Shown here piece by piece: positions 1 to 8,689 of a stretch of 64,000 nt of DNA. The notes under the pieces are model-generated. The model made no database searches, was not told the DNA's origin, and saw only the letters and a program-made list of their open reading frames with translations. Positions within the stretch are counted from its first letter, which is position 1; every line of letters begins with the position of its first letter. Position numbers and translations under genes: made by a program. The stretch is taken from positions 1-64,000 of the forward strand of contig JAJPHP010000050.1 of NCBI GenBank assembly GCA_021325255.1, given 5' to 3'. The DNA is from Nitrososphaerota archaeon. Its GTDB lineage: Archaea; Thermoproteota; Nitrososphaeria; Nitrososphaerales; CADDZS01.

Positions 1-82
1 TCCAATTCCTGTCGTCTGACATGCCGTGAGATTGGGCGCCTCAGTACAAGCACACTTGAGACAAAATTAGTAGACTACGTGC

Positions 83-562
83 TTGAATCGTGCAACACAG
101 CAGAAAATTGCAAAATCCTTAGAGTCCGGACTCAGACAATCTGGCATTCAAACGATTTGCGTCAAGGCAAAGGAAGTGGTAACAAACACAGAGACTCCGA
201 AGGAATATGATTTGATTGCAGTGGGCGCGCCAACAGAGTGGCTCAGCGCATCGAAATCTATGAAGGAGTTCCTTGAAAATCTCAAGATAGTAGATCTTTC
301 AGGGAAGTATGGCTTCGCCTTCGACACGAAGCTTTCGCGGCCGCTCTCTGGCAGTGCCGCAAAGCTGATCGAGAAGGAGTTGAAGAATCAGGGCGCCAAG
401 ATCATAGCTGAACACGAGTCCGCAATAGTGTACGGTACTGGAAGCTCGATGAGCAGTATGACCCTCAAAGAAGGAGAAGGAGCGAGGTTTCAAGAAATCG
501 GCCATCGAGTCGGAACCGTACTCGTTTCAGCCGCCAGAGGTGAGGCGCTCAAAGCAGTGTGA
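83..562 (+). CDS. flavodoxin-like FMN protein, N-terminus apparently frameshifted
   Basis: The body of the protein reads as a flavodoxin-fold domain: KIAKSLESGL forms helix 1, AVGAPTEWLSAS is the second phosphate/isoalloxazine-binding loop, and YGFAFDTKL and AIVYGTGSS follow the later strands. Such proteins carry FMN and act as low-potential electron carriers or quinone reductases. The only in-frame start is TTG at 83, which removes strand 1 and the FMN-phosphate loop. A second frame just upstream (about 61-105) encodes LVDYVLESCNTAE, which joins naturally to KIAKSL and resembles the missing loop, so one A appears lost from the A run at 104-107. No good start is visible for the upstream frame either, so the gene is either disrupted or affected by sequence error. 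It overlaps the next gene by a few bases, suggesting co-transcription. Confidence 0.6.
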   Translation: MNRATQQKIAKSLESGLRQSGIQTICVKAKEVVTNTETPKEYDLIAVGAPTEWLSASKSMKEFLENLKIVDLSGKYGFAFDTKLSRPLSGSAAKLIEKELKNQGAKIIAEHESAIVYGTGSSMSSMTLKEGEGARFQEIGHRVGTVLVSAARGEALKAV

Positions 563-999
563 TGATTTCAGCTTCATCGGCAAAGAAGTGTATCATCGGA
601 ACGGTAGTCACGATCCTGATTCTGACGTTGTTAGAGTTTCCGCCACCGATAGGATTCGAGACGAGGCCGCAGTCCGATGTGTCACCTTTCTGGTTCGCTT
701 TCTTCATCGCAATCCTAGTCATTGAAATCTCAGTTATCCCAATAATTTACAGGCAGTATAGGTTAGGCGCATGGCTTGGCATCCTCGCCGCCGTCCTCAA
801 CGTTCTCCAAGTCGTAGCAGACCAGGCCCACCTCATGCAGCCAGAGGTAGCCCCACTAGGCTATTCTCTCCTTGAAGGCATGGTAGTGATTGCCTCAATT
901 GCACTCGGGTATTTTTCATGGATTGTCCTCGAATCCCAGCGCAGGGTATCATCTTCTCCAACCAGAGGAAATGTGATGACCGCGCAAAAACAGAATTGA
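562..999 (+). CDS. small membrane protein of unknown function
   Basis: A protein of about 145 residues with four predicted membrane helices (about residues 10-28, 43-63, 70-90 and 105-125) and a short polar tail. I do not recognise the family. The ATG at 562 overlaps the stop of the flavodoxin-like gene; a GTG at 559 is an alternative in-frame start. The next gene, also a membrane protein, starts 11 bases downstream of the stop, so the genes from 83 to about 2418 look like one transcript. Its position with a redox carrier could mean a membrane electron-transfer or stress role, but nothing in the sequence (no haem or metal motif) shows this. Confidence 0.6.
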   Translation: MISASSAKKCIIGTVVTILILTLLEFPPPIGFETRPQSDVSPFWFAFFIAILVIEISVIPIIYRQYRLGAWLGILAAVLNVLQVVADQAHLMQPEVAPLGYSLLEGMVVIASIALGYFSWIVLESQRRVSSSPTRGNVMTAQKQN

Positions 1000-1010
1000 G
1001 GTTTATACCG

Positions 1011-1754
1011 ATGCAACAATCCGAGAAAAATAAGTATCGAGGTCCTGCGGGACCAATCGTTGCCTCGAAGTATGCAAGCCGATTGGGATTCTGGTCGGCA
1101 GTCTTGATTGTCATCGACACGGCGTTTTTCTTCCTTCTTGGCATCTCTACTCCTGCGAGGTCCGGACCATTTTGCACCGTTTCATGCATCCACTTTCCTT
1201 ATGTTAGCGGATTATCCGCGTTCATCCCAGCCGATTACGTCTGGCTCTATCCCGGCTTCCTGCTGGCTCCCATATTCGTCGTGTTGATGGCGAGCATCCA
1301 TCAATACGCGCTAGCCGACAAGAAGATATTCAGCCAGATCGGGTTGCTCTTTGCCCTAACTTACGCGACCGCAATAATCATCGACTACTTCATCCAGTTT
1401 GCGGTTGTAGAGCCAAGCATTCTGAGTGGAGAGAGCACGGGCCTTTCTCTCTTCACGCAGTATAATCCTCATGGATTGTTCATTGCTCTGGAAGGAGTCG
1501 GATACCTGATGATGAGCACGGCCTTGCTATTCATGGCTCCTGTCTTTGTACGTGGGAGACTACAACGCACGATTCGATGGCTCTACGTCTCAAGCTTTGT
1601 CTTCGCAGCGTCTGCCTTTCTTGTCCTGTCAATGCTGGGATATGACATTGTAGCATTTGAAGTTGCCATACTAACGGCAAACTGGATTGTACTGATGGCT
1701 TCAGGTGCTTTGCTGGCTCTGCTATTCAGACGAGCTGGGAGAGAGGCATGGTAG
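1011..1754 (+). CDS. polytopic membrane protein of unknown function
   Basis: About 247 residues from the ATG at 1011; the frame is open further upstream but that part overlaps the preceding gene and reads as non-membrane sequence. Six or seven hydrophobic segments are visible (about residues 25-45, 75-100, 112-135, 160-185, 195-215 and 220-240). An extracytoplasmic loop after the first helix contains two cysteines (PFCTVSCIHF). The family is not recognised. The stop overlaps the next start by 7 bases (ATG at 1748), which indicates translational coupling with the damaged downstream membrane-protein gene. Confidence 0.6.
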   Translation: MQQSEKNKYRGPAGPIVASKYASRLGFWSAVLIVIDTAFFFLLGISTPARSGPFCTVSCIHFPYVSGLSAFIPADYVWLYPGFLLAPIFVVLMASIHQYALADKKIFSQIGLLFALTYATAIIIDYFIQFAVVEPSILSGESTGLSLFTQYNPHGLFIALEGVGYLMMSTALLFMAPVFVRGRLQRTIRWLYVSSFVFAASAFLVLSMLGYDIVAFEVAILTANWIVLMASGALLALLFRRAGREAW

Positions 1755-2418
1755 CAAACAAAGCGACGAGACTGACCGCTTCGCTCTTTGGTATTATGGC
1801 CGGTCTTTATGGCATAGAGCACGGTTACTTTGGAACCCTTCAGGGCAATGTTGCTCCAAGTGGCGTTGTTATCAGCGCAGTCAGTCCGCCCTGCTTGCCC
1901 TTTCCGTTTGAGTGCGAACCAGCGATGACGATTCTATCGAATTTCTTCATAACTCGGATCGCTGCAATCATCGTAAGTATGATGGTCACGATATGGTAGG
2001 CTGCGTTCATACAGACAAAGAGAGGGACGGAGTGTTGATTTCGCTTTCAATCATCCAGCTTCTTTTCGGCGGAGGACTGGCGGCAATATTCTCCGGAATC
2101 ATAGGCGGAGCAGCCGGGACAAGGGTAAACTCATCGTTCAAGTGGGGGCGAAGATGCCTTGCCGGTGTTTCAGGGACGCTATTTGCCAAGTTGTGGCCGT
2201 GGTTATTGGCGGCATCTTTGCTTTGGGTACCGGGCGAGTACATCCTGGGATATATCTTCGGTGCAAACAACCAAATTCCGTCGCCCCTCCCAAACTACCC
2301 AATTCCCATCGTGATTTTTGTGTTCACGGTCGTCGCAGCGTTTGCCAATGATATCCAACATGTCAAGACTAGTAGCCTGATGAAGGAAGAACCGACTGCC
2401 CGGAGAATCAGCCCTTGA
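1748..2418 (+). pseudogene. membrane protein gene broken by a stop codon and a frameshift
   Basis: The first frame (1748-1999) encodes an N-terminal helix, a Cys-containing loop and a second helix ending MMVTIW, then hits TAG at 1997-1999. Directly after the TAG the same frame continues AAFIQTKRG, then the reading moves to another frame that begins around 2025 and runs DGVLISLSIIQLLFGGG to 2418 with three further membrane helices. Removing the TAG and two bases of the AGAG run near 2023 would give one continuous protein of about 220 residues with four or five helices. Two lesions close together argue for a real pseudogene, although error in the sequence cannot be excluded. The family is unknown. 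Confidence 0.6.
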
Positions 2419-2521
2419 ATCTTTGCTATCCGGAGCCATCATTTTGTTCTAAGACTCGTGGGCAAAGGGCACCAATGGACGGTCGTCTCTCTTAAAGCAG
2501 TCAAGATACCTTTGCCTTAAA

Positions 2522-3253
2522 TCACTGAATCTCTTGCCGCTTCTTTGTACCGACGAGTTTACTTTGAGGCCGTAGTTGCAGGTAGGGAACAAGGGAGCTG
2601 AGAATCTTGCTCTCTGCCTTTCTCAGGTGCTCCTCGTAGGTCGTCCTGGGAACACCGGCAAGTCCCGCTATTTCCGCCGTGGTTATTTTCTTCGGAACTC
2701 GATAGTACCCGCTGTTCGCCGCAAGCAGCAGCGCCCGCAGCTGCCTCTCGGTCAATCCACAAACGAGACTCGAAGTTGAAATTATGAGACTATCTCGAAT
2801 TGATCCGTTTTCCTTGGCCACGCGGGAGAAGATTTCCACTTTGCAAAACTCGGCTAGGTCTCGGAACAGGTTCTTGATGTCTCGGTCCGAGAAAGCTATC
2901 ACTCTATACCACTCCCAACCGTCTCTGTAAATGGTCGGCTGGAGCTCTAGGCAGTGGTTCTTTTCAATCGTGGGACAGACTGACTTGTAGTGGTCACACC
3001 CACAATGCACTAGGACTAGTTGTTGATTTGTCCCCGTGAACACCTTCCTCGAAACTCGTACTCTAAGTTTCTTTGCAGTTTCCTGGATGCTTTGTTGGAT
3101 CGCTTCGTAGAGCTCGGGGTTGTCGTAGGAGGCTTCCAGCATGTCGTGCTCGTTGTTGCACCAGTGGGAGAAGACGACAGAGGGGTGCGCCTTGGAGAGA
3201 TCGTTGAACGGACAATCGTGCTGCAGTTTGAACCCCAACTCGTAATTTGTCAT
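2522..3253 (-). CDS. bacterio-opsin activator-type HTH transcription regulator
   Basis: A 243-residue protein whose C-terminal third (about residues 168-225) is a typical HTH_10 domain: GLTERQLRALLLAA, then TTAEIAGLAGVPRTTYEEHL as the helix-turn-helix and a final RKAESKIL helix. These domains bind DNA in archaeal regulators related to the haloarchaeal bacterio-opsin activator. The N-terminal part has many Cys and His residues (CPF, HWCNNEHD, HCGCDHYKSVC, KNHC), as often seen in the thaumarchaeal branch of this family, and may sense metal or redox state; that is inference. It is convergent with the membrane genes to the left and divergent from the small gene at 3416. ATG start at 3253. Confidence 0.85.
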   Translation of the reverse strand: MTNYELGFKLQHDCPFNDLSKAHPSVVFSHWCNNEHDMLEASYDNPELYEAIQQSIQETAKKLRVRVSRKVFTGTNQQLVLVHCGCDHYKSVCPTIEKNHCLELQPTIYRDGWEWYRVIAFSDRDIKNLFRDLAEFCKVEIFSRVAKENGSIRDSLIISTSSLVCGLTERQLRALLLAANSGYYRVPKKITTAEIAGLAGVPRTTYEEHLRKAESKILSSLVPYLQLRPQSKLVGTKKRQEIQ

Positions 3254-3415
3254 CGGAAGACAGCGTCAACCCCGATCTTGGAACCAAATCGCTCCTATCA
3301 TTTAAGCAAGCTGCCGTTGCATGCTGGCTTTTCATACCCATCTGACGACGTGGATATCGAGCCGTCGTAGAACGGTAGAAAGGAGTTACGGAGCTCATTT
3401 AGCATTCTAACGCGC

Positions 3416-3694
3416 ATGGAGTATGGTACAGTCCAAATGAGCATCCAAGCCCCTGAACAAGAAGATCTAACTTATGTATCGTTTCCAAACTTATCTGCGA
3501 ACCAAGCTCGGTTACTTTCTATGATGAAAAACACATCCCCACTGCCAATCGAAGAGCTCTCAAGCGGAGACATGAACGATGTTGCAGCGCTGATCGAGGA
3601 AGGCTTGGCCAAATTGTTAATTTCTCAAAAATCGTGGGGTTCAGAGTTTTTCCTAGAGTGTCGCGCGAGAGCAAACTCGGCTGACCGCATGTAA
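3416..3694 (+). CDS. small hypothetical protein
   Basis: 92 residues if the first ATG is used; a second ATG at 3437 (MSIQAPE) is as likely. Acidic and mostly helical in the middle: NLSANQARLLSMM followed by LPIEELSSGDMNDVAALIEEGL resembles the helices of a small winged-helix protein, with LAKLLISQK as a possible wing strand. I do not recognise the family. It is divergent from the HTH regulator at 2522, with about 160 bases between the two starts, so the two may share a control region. Confidence 0.45.
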   Translation: MEYGTVQMSIQAPEQEDLTYVSFPNLSANQARLLSMMKNTSPLPIEELSSGDMNDVAALIEEGLAKLLISQKSWGSEFFLECRARANSADRM

Positions 3695-3910
3695 TGAGTT
3701 TTCCCTCAGCCAATTAATTTGATGCTGCGGCGTTCGTCAATGAGATTTGCGAAGTTCTTGTCTTCTGTGAAATTACGTTTGTAGAGTCAGTGTTCCATGT
3801 CGTCGCAGAAATCCTGTTGAGGTTCTACTTAGCCTTGAACAATTAAATACAACATTGAACTTCAAGTCGCCTGCTAGTAAATCTATGGAGGAGTTTGGAC
3901 CAATAGGAAC

Positions 3911-4317
3911 ATGTTATCGAAGGCAGAATTTGCTATGATAACTCCTGTCCTCAATATGGACAGGGCAATCAAATTCTACACAAAGGCGCTCGGCGGAAAG
4001 CTCGAAATGCGAGCGGCTGGAGACATGAAAGACATGTGGGCTTCAGTAAGAATAGGAAGCCAGGTGTTCTGCTAGGTCCAAGAGATCCCAAATTGAAGAA
4101 GCTCGATTTCGCATTCAGCACTTTCATCGTGAAGGATATCAAAGCCGAAGTATTAGAGCTTCGAAAGCGCGGTGTCAGATTTCAGCGCGCGGAAAGGAAC
4201 CCTACGACAACGGAAATCTCAGGTCCGATTGGATACAGCGAGTTCGGTGCGGGAGCATTCTTCAATGACACCGAGGGCAACCTCCTAATGCTTTGGCAGG
4301 ACATCTCAAGCGACTAA
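3911..4317 (+). pseudogene. glyoxalase/VOC-fold protein with a frameshift
   Basis: The first frame from ATG 3911 encodes a VOC-domain start (PVLNMDRAIKFYTKALGG, then MWASVRIGSQVF) and stops at a TAG near 4074. A second frame then continues LLGPRDPKLKKLDFAFSTF, VKDIKAEVLELRKRGVRF and a typical last strand FNDTEGNLLMLWQ. One C missing from the GTGTTCTG stretch at about 4069 would restore a single protein of about 135 residues, the normal length for the family. VOC proteins are metal-dependent lyases, dioxygenases or resistance proteins; the substrate cannot be told here. The gene is either inactivated or hit by a sequence error. Confidence 0.75.
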
Positions 4318-4479
4318 AGATGAAATTTGGCGCCCAAGGGGAAGAAGCAGTCAAAGTCTGAGCGAAGATTTGTATTTAAGAGACCTTCTTCCCCTTTGCT
4401 TTCATTGTAGAAGCGTCTCGGATTCCTTTGCCTCCGAAAGATTCAGCCACGCCTAACACGCCGAGGATTCGAAAATACG

Positions 4480-4495
4480 CGGAGCCGAAGCTCCG
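4480..4495 (+). repeat. short perfect hairpin
   Basis: CGGAGC at 4480-4485 pairs with GCTCCG at 4490-4495 around a CGAA loop. It lies in the gap between the VOC pseudogene and the small gene at 4578, with a TATA-like TTTAAG about 105 bases upstream. It could be part of a transcript 3' end or a small RNA; nothing decides between these. Confidence 0.3.
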
Positions 4496-4577
4496 TTAAC
4501 AACTCTTCTCATCCGCTACCGTTCTATTTGCGACTTGTGCCAGGCCTTGTTGACCCACAAGACCGCTGAACATCCGT

Positions 4578-4787
4578 TCAACGCCTTTTTCGTCTCGAGT
4601 TAGAAGGGGAAGAAAGGTGTGACCGCTCGCTGATCACCCTGTTTAGTAGTTTTACGTCTTCGAGTATCTTCCGCTCGTTGCGACGGATCAGGTAGCTCAG
4701 CACGTTGAAGTGCCGATATTTCTTGCCAGACTTCAGGTACTCTGTCAAAATCTTTCTTTCCGCATTGGTAAACACGTAGCTTCGCAT
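4578..4787 (-). CDS. small conserved-looking helical protein
   Basis: 69 residues, ATG at 4787. The sequence MRSYVFTNAERKILTEYLKSG followed by an ILEDVKLLNRVI helix and a basic, Ser/Arg-rich tail resembles small hypothetical proteins common in thaumarchaeal genomes, probably winged-helix fragments. Function is not known. I base the call on composition, the well-formed start and the absence of any competing reading frame. Confidence 0.45.
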   Translation of the reverse strand: MRSYVFTNAERKILTEYLKSGKKYRHFNVLSYLIRRNERKILEDVKLLNRVISERSHLSSPSNSRRKRR

Positions 4788-5155
4788 GATTTCGGTAGGA
4801 AGTGGAGGGCCAAGTTCTTGATAAAACTTCTGCTATCCCTCGAGATATTATGGAAGGATAGATGCTAAGATGAAGCTTATGTTGTTATTCGATGGTGAGG
4901 TGGAAGCAAATAGAAGTGTGAAAATAGATTATATTTAATGCGATAATGCTCTAAAGTCTGTGGAATTGTCTTCAGTCAGCTAGGAAGACCATTAACAACT
5001 ATAACTGCGGACCGACGCAATAATATGGCATCAAAAGTCTGAAAGTCAGGCAAATTGGTCCAGAAAACGACGTTTGCTCAAGATTCCTGCTGAGTAGAAA
5101 AAACTCTATCAAGGCTTTTATCTTCGAGACTTTAGTTCGGCCCTGCCGCTGCATA
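4788..5155. other. intergenic region, AT-rich, upstream of sensor kinase
   Basis: No convincing gene. The stretch 4915-4945 is AT-rich (GATTATATTTAATG) and could hold a TATA element on either strand. It separates the divergent small gene at 4578 and the kinase at 5156, so it should contain both promoters. No strong repeat was seen. Confidence 0.4.
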
Positions 5156-7105
5156 TTGAGCGCTTCTTTTCTGGGGGGGAAGAAAACGCTGAGAAATCTT
5201 TGGACTAGATTATCTCAGAGAGAAATCGCGCTTGCGTTCGTTTTGATTGTCATTGCGATCGTGTTATCCCTGGCCACATATGAGTACTCTTACAGTGTTT
5301 CCGCAGACATTCAAAATTCAGCGATACAGTCAATCCGAGAAAATGCGCAGATTGAGGCTAGCGACTCCGCAAACCTGCTCAAGTCAGATATTCAGCAGGT
5401 TGCATCGAATCTGCTCCTGATATCTAGCTCAGAAGCCGTGCGAGCTGGAAATGTGAGCGCAGTCACGTCCTTCCTGAGCAACGCGCAGAATACGACCTCT
5501 TCGTTCACTCAGAGCTACGCGTGGATCGACCAGACTGGAAATCTTTTGGCGAATTCAAACCAGTCTCTACTCGATTCGTTTCATCAGAATCGAATCAATG
5601 TCACTGATCGGCCCTACTTTGTAGGAGCGAAGGAAACAGGTAGGCTGTATATCACCAATGCCATCTCAGCGCGCCTCCTCCCTGGTGCAGTAATCGTGAT
5701 GGCGCAGCCGACTTTTTCGCCGAATCACACGTTCACTGGTGTTATCGCGTCAACAATAGAAACATCATCTCTCGGGGCGCTACTTCGAAACGAGACCTCG
5801 TCCGCCTTTCGATGCGATCTGGGCATAATCGACCAGACCGGGACAATACTGTATGCATCACATAATTCCTCATCGAATATCGGTAAGAACCTCTTCGATC
5901 CGAGCTACCTAGCTACCCTTCCTTCGAATGTTGTCGGCTCTTACGTGAATTTCTGGCACCAGTCCCTCCGCTCGAATAGTTCCGGAATCGGAGTGTTAAT
6001 TGTCCAAGGTATGCCACGTGCCGAAGCGTATGTGCCCGTTTCGATAAGCGTGGGAAGTGGTGATAACGCAACGGACTTGAGATTTGCCACGGTGTACGTA
6101 GCAGTTAACGAGATCCTCCCCTCGACTCAAGCCTCAGAGATAGGTCGGCTCCAAGTATTCAGCAATCTGGCAATCATTCTGATCTCCGGTAGTTCTGTCG
6201 TGGGCGTAATGGTCGTCATGAAATGGAATAGTGTTCTCAATAAAACAGTGAGGCAAAGAACTAAGGAGCTTAACAAGTCAAACAAGGATCTCCGTGAATC
6301 AAATGCTCAACTCCAGACGGCAAACGAGCAGCTCAAATTGAAAGATGCAGTGCAGCGCGATTTCATCAATACCGCTGCACATGAGCTTCGAACGCCTGTC
6401 CAGCCGCTGCTCGGAATGGCTGAGATGATGCAGCAATCCATGGCGGAGGAGGGAACGCAGGAAATCAGACTATCGCGTAATGAAGTTGAGCTACTTGCAA
6501 GGAATGCCAAACGCCTAAGAAACCTCACTGAGAATATCCTTGATGTCACACGGCTAGAGAACCAAAACAGAGTATCGAAGAAAACGAATTTCGACCTGAA
6601 TAAGGTAATCAAAGAAAGCGTGGAAGAGTTTGCGGCTAACCCTTCAGAAAAACAAGACATGGTCTTCTTGCCCGCGTCCGAGCCCCTGATGGTCGAAGCA
6701 GATGAGACACGCATCGGTCAAGTTATAGTCAATCTCCTGAGCAACGCTCTGAAATACTCAGCAAATCAGCAAGGAGGCAGGATTGTGATTTCAGTCTGGA
6801 GACAGGGGAGCGAAGCTTATGTCAGAGTCAAGGACTCGGGCCCGGGCATCGATTCGGAAGCCATGCCAAAGCTCTTTTCAAAGTTCTACACCAAATCGGA
6901 TTCAGGAATAGGTTTGGGACTGTACGTCTCGAAGCTGATAGTGGAGGCAAGCGGCGGGAGAATCTGGGCAGAGAACAATCAAGGCGAACGCGGCGCCTCA
7001 TTCATCTTTTACGTGCCCCTAGCGGACCGGGGGAAAGATCGACTACAAGATAATAAGGATTTGATAGACAACGAGAGTTTGCAATTGAAAGAATCTGGTG
7101 GGTGA
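5156..7105 (+). CDS. membrane sensor histidine kinase with extracytoplasmic Cache-like sensor
   Basis: 649 residues from TTG 5156. Order of parts: membrane helix 1 (about 22-44), a long extracytoplasmic region (about 45-330) with Cache/PDC features such as FTQSYAWIDQTGNLLAN and DRPYFVGAKETG, membrane helix 2 (about 335-357), a coiled coil rich in K, E and Q (about 365-400), a HisKA domain with the phospho-acceptor His409 in AAHELRTP, and a HATPase domain with the N box around N526-N530 (VNLLSNALKY), DSGPGID and GIGLGLYVSK. Such kinases sense small extracellular ligands and pass phosphate to a response regulator. The stop overlaps the start of the receiver protein at 7098, making them a pair. 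The sensed ligand is unknown. Confidence 0.9.
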   Translation: MSASFLGGKKTLRNLWTRLSQREIALAFVLIVIAIVLSLATYEYSYSVSADIQNSAIQSIRENAQIEASDSANLLKSDIQQVASNLLLISSSEAVRAGNVSAVTSFLSNAQNTTSSFTQSYAWIDQTGNLLANSNQSLLDSFHQNRINVTDRPYFVGAKETGRLYITNAISARLLPGAVIVMAQPTFSPNHTFTGVIASTIETSSLGALLRNETSSAFRCDLGIIDQTGTILYASHNSSSNIGKNLFDPSYLATLPSNVVGSYVNFWHQSLRSNSSGIGVLIVQGMPRAEAYVPVSISVGSGDNATDLRFATVYVAVNEILPSTQASEIGRLQVFSNLAIILISGSSVVGVMVVMKWNSVLNKTVRQRTKELNKSNKDLRESNAQLQTANEQLKLKDAVQRDFINTAAHELRTPVQPLLGMAEMMQQSMAEEGTQEIRLSRNEVELLARNAKRLRNLTENILDVTRLENQNRVSKKTNFDLNKVIKESVEEFAANPSEKQDMVFLPASEPLMVEADETRIGQVIVNLLSNALKYSANQQGGRIVISVWRQGSEAYVRVKDSGPGIDSEAMPKLFSKFYTKSDSGIGLGLYVSKLIVEASGGRIWAENNQGERGASFIFYVPLADRGKDRLQDNKDLIDNESLQLKESGG

Positions 7106-7559
7106 TTCTTCACCGATGTCAACTGTCGCGAGCAAACTAGAAGGCCCTCAAATCAACAAGAAGAACAAGACCGTTCTGATTTGTGACGATCAGGAAGATA
7201 TACTCTATGTCACTGCTGCATTCTTGAAGCGGAAGTACAACGTTTTAACTGCCAAATCCGGAGCCGAATGCATTGAACTCGTCAACGACCGGACCAAAAA
7301 TAAAGGCAGTGCAATAGACGTTATTCTCCTAGATTACAAGCTTAGAGATATGACAGGAGAGGAAGTAGCTCGTAGAATCAGAGGGGAAATTCAAAACAGA
7401 AAAGCCGTAAGAATTCTGCTTATCACTGCGTATGAACTCGACAGTGCTGTTTTATCAAAAATCCATGAAGAGAATTTAATCGACGCGGAGCTAAAGAAGC
7501 CGTTTGGTTTGTCGGATCTTGAAAGAAAGATGACAGAGTTGGTTTCTTGGCCTGTCTAA
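7098..7559 (+). CDS. single-domain response regulator (receiver only)
   Basis: A CheY-like receiver: acidic pair in LICDDQEDI, phospho-acceptor Asp79 in LLDYKL, TAYE in place of the usual Thr/Ser switch region, and the conserved Lys134-Pro in LKKPFG. There is no DNA-binding or enzymatic output domain. The GTG at 7098 overlaps the kinase stop by 8 bases; an ATG at 7116 is an alternative that still leaves the whole domain. It is the obvious partner of the kinase at 5156. Output must be by protein interaction or phosphotransfer, as is common for archaeal receiver-only proteins. Confidence 0.9.
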   Translation: MGDSSPMSTVASKLEGPQINKKNKTVLICDDQEDILYVTAAFLKRKYNVLTAKSGAECIELVNDRTKNKGSAIDVILLDYKLRDMTGEEVARRIRGEIQNRKAVRILLITAYELDSAVLSKIHEENLIDAELKKPFGLSDLERKMTELVSWPV

Positions 7560-7650
7560 TCAAATTGGGCTTTGAACTTTTTTGATGACCGGCAGATTAA
7601 GCTAGCCCGAAACAAGATCATTAAAGCCGAGCTCTATATTCCCAGAAATC

Positions 7651-8415
7651 ATGTCAAGGTTTAGCGGAAAGACAGTTTTGATTACCGGTGGGTCAAGGAG
7701 CATCGGAAGAGCATGCGCGCTCGCTTTCGCCAGAGAAGGCGCTAACGTAGCGATAAACTACAACACAAGTACAAAGGAGGCCGAGGACGCCGTCACGGCA
7801 GCTAAAAGCCTAGGAGCAAAATCTGATTTATTCAAAGCTGCCACTTCGAAATCGGAACATGCCATACGGATGGTGAAAGACGTCGCAAGCAGGTTCGGCA
7901 AAATAGACATACTCGTGAACAATGTTGGCGTCCTAAAGAGAACCCCTTTTCTTGAAATAAGCGAGCCGGAGTGGGACTGGATCCTAGGCACTAACCTCAA
8001 AGGGTATTTCCTAGTCGGACAAGCAGTTGCAAAGCACATGGTCCATGAAAAGATCAAGGGCGCGATTGTCAACATCTCTTCCGCTGCGCAGGAGCTTGCC
8101 TCGCCAAACGTTGCCCACTATTGTACAGCCAAGGCGGGCGTGGCTATGCTCACAAAGTGCATGGGATTGGAGCTTGCCCCATTCGGCATTCGAGCGAATG
8201 CTGTCGCGCCGGGTCTCGTCGAAACCAACATCAACAGGAAGGACCTTGCTAATGACGCGTATAGAGAACGGAGGCTAAGCAGGATTCCTCTCAGGATGAT
8301 TGGAAAGCCCGAAGACGTAACTGGTGCAGTGCTTTTCCTTTCCTCAGATGAGGCACGTATGTCTACAGGCCAAACCGTGTTCTTGGACGCAGGTGCCAGT
8401 ATTTCTAGTGCTTAA
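7651..8415 (+). CDS. short-chain dehydrogenase/reductase (FabG-like)
   Basis: 254 residues with all classical SDR features: the nucleotide loop TGGSRSIGR near residue 11, NNVGVL around 90, the catalytic Ser in NISSAAQ, YCTAKAG with the catalytic Tyr and Lys, and the C-terminal FLSSDEA and TGQTVFLDAG. A Gly-rich motif followed by R suggests NADP(H). The substrate (sugar, polyol, 3-ketoacyl or inosose-like) is not shown by the sequence. It stands alone between the two-component pair and the propeller pseudogene, with an ATG at 7651. A role next to the inositol locus 2 kb downstream is possible but unsupported. Confidence 0.9.
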   Translation: MSRFSGKTVLITGGSRSIGRACALAFAREGANVAINYNTSTKEAEDAVTAAKSLGAKSDLFKAATSKSEHAIRMVKDVASRFGKIDILVNNVGVLKRTPFLEISEPEWDWILGTNLKGYFLVGQAVAKHMVHEKIKGAIVNISSAAQELASPNVAHYCTAKAGVAMLTKCMGLELAPFGIRANAVAPGLVETNINRKDLANDAYRERRLSRIPLRMIGKPEDVTGAVLFLSSDEARMSTGQTVFLDAGASISSA

Positions 8416-8530
8416 GCTCAAATCTATCCATAGATTGGGAGTCCCATCGCAATCGCTTGTAATGGTATCCCGAAACTAGGATTCATGTAGGCGGCGCTCT
8501 GGCATTCGCCCAATTCATCGGTAATATTTC

Positions 8531-8616
8531 GTGAGCTTTAGCCTCACATATACTACTACGATAGTAACTAGGCTGAATCTCACGTAAAGTATATTGGCTA
8601 CTATATACATAGTAGC
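8531..8616. repeat. cluster of three perfect hairpins
   Basis: Within 86 bases: GTGAG (8531-8535) with CTCAC (8543-8547); TACTA (8554-8558) with TAGTA (8562-8566); and GCTACTAT (8597-8604) with ATAGTAGC (8609-8616) around an ATAC loop. The element lies downstream of the SDR gene and just before the propeller pseudogene. It may be a transcription end region, a regulatory palindrome or the remains of a small mobile repeat. Confidence 0.5.
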
Positions 8617-8689
8617 GAGCCATGACATCGCTAGGCAGCCGTGCAATAAGAAATGAGTATGGAGGGAGGAAGTTGGACGAAGATGACAT

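Noticed and set aside
918..1010. 31-codon extension of the membrane protein at 1011
   Set aside because: It overlaps the preceding gene and contains no helix or family-like sequence.
1997..1999. TAG read as pyrrolysine in the membrane protein
   Set aside because: The frame hits a further stop soon after and the homologous continuation needs a frameshift; no pyl genes are in the window.
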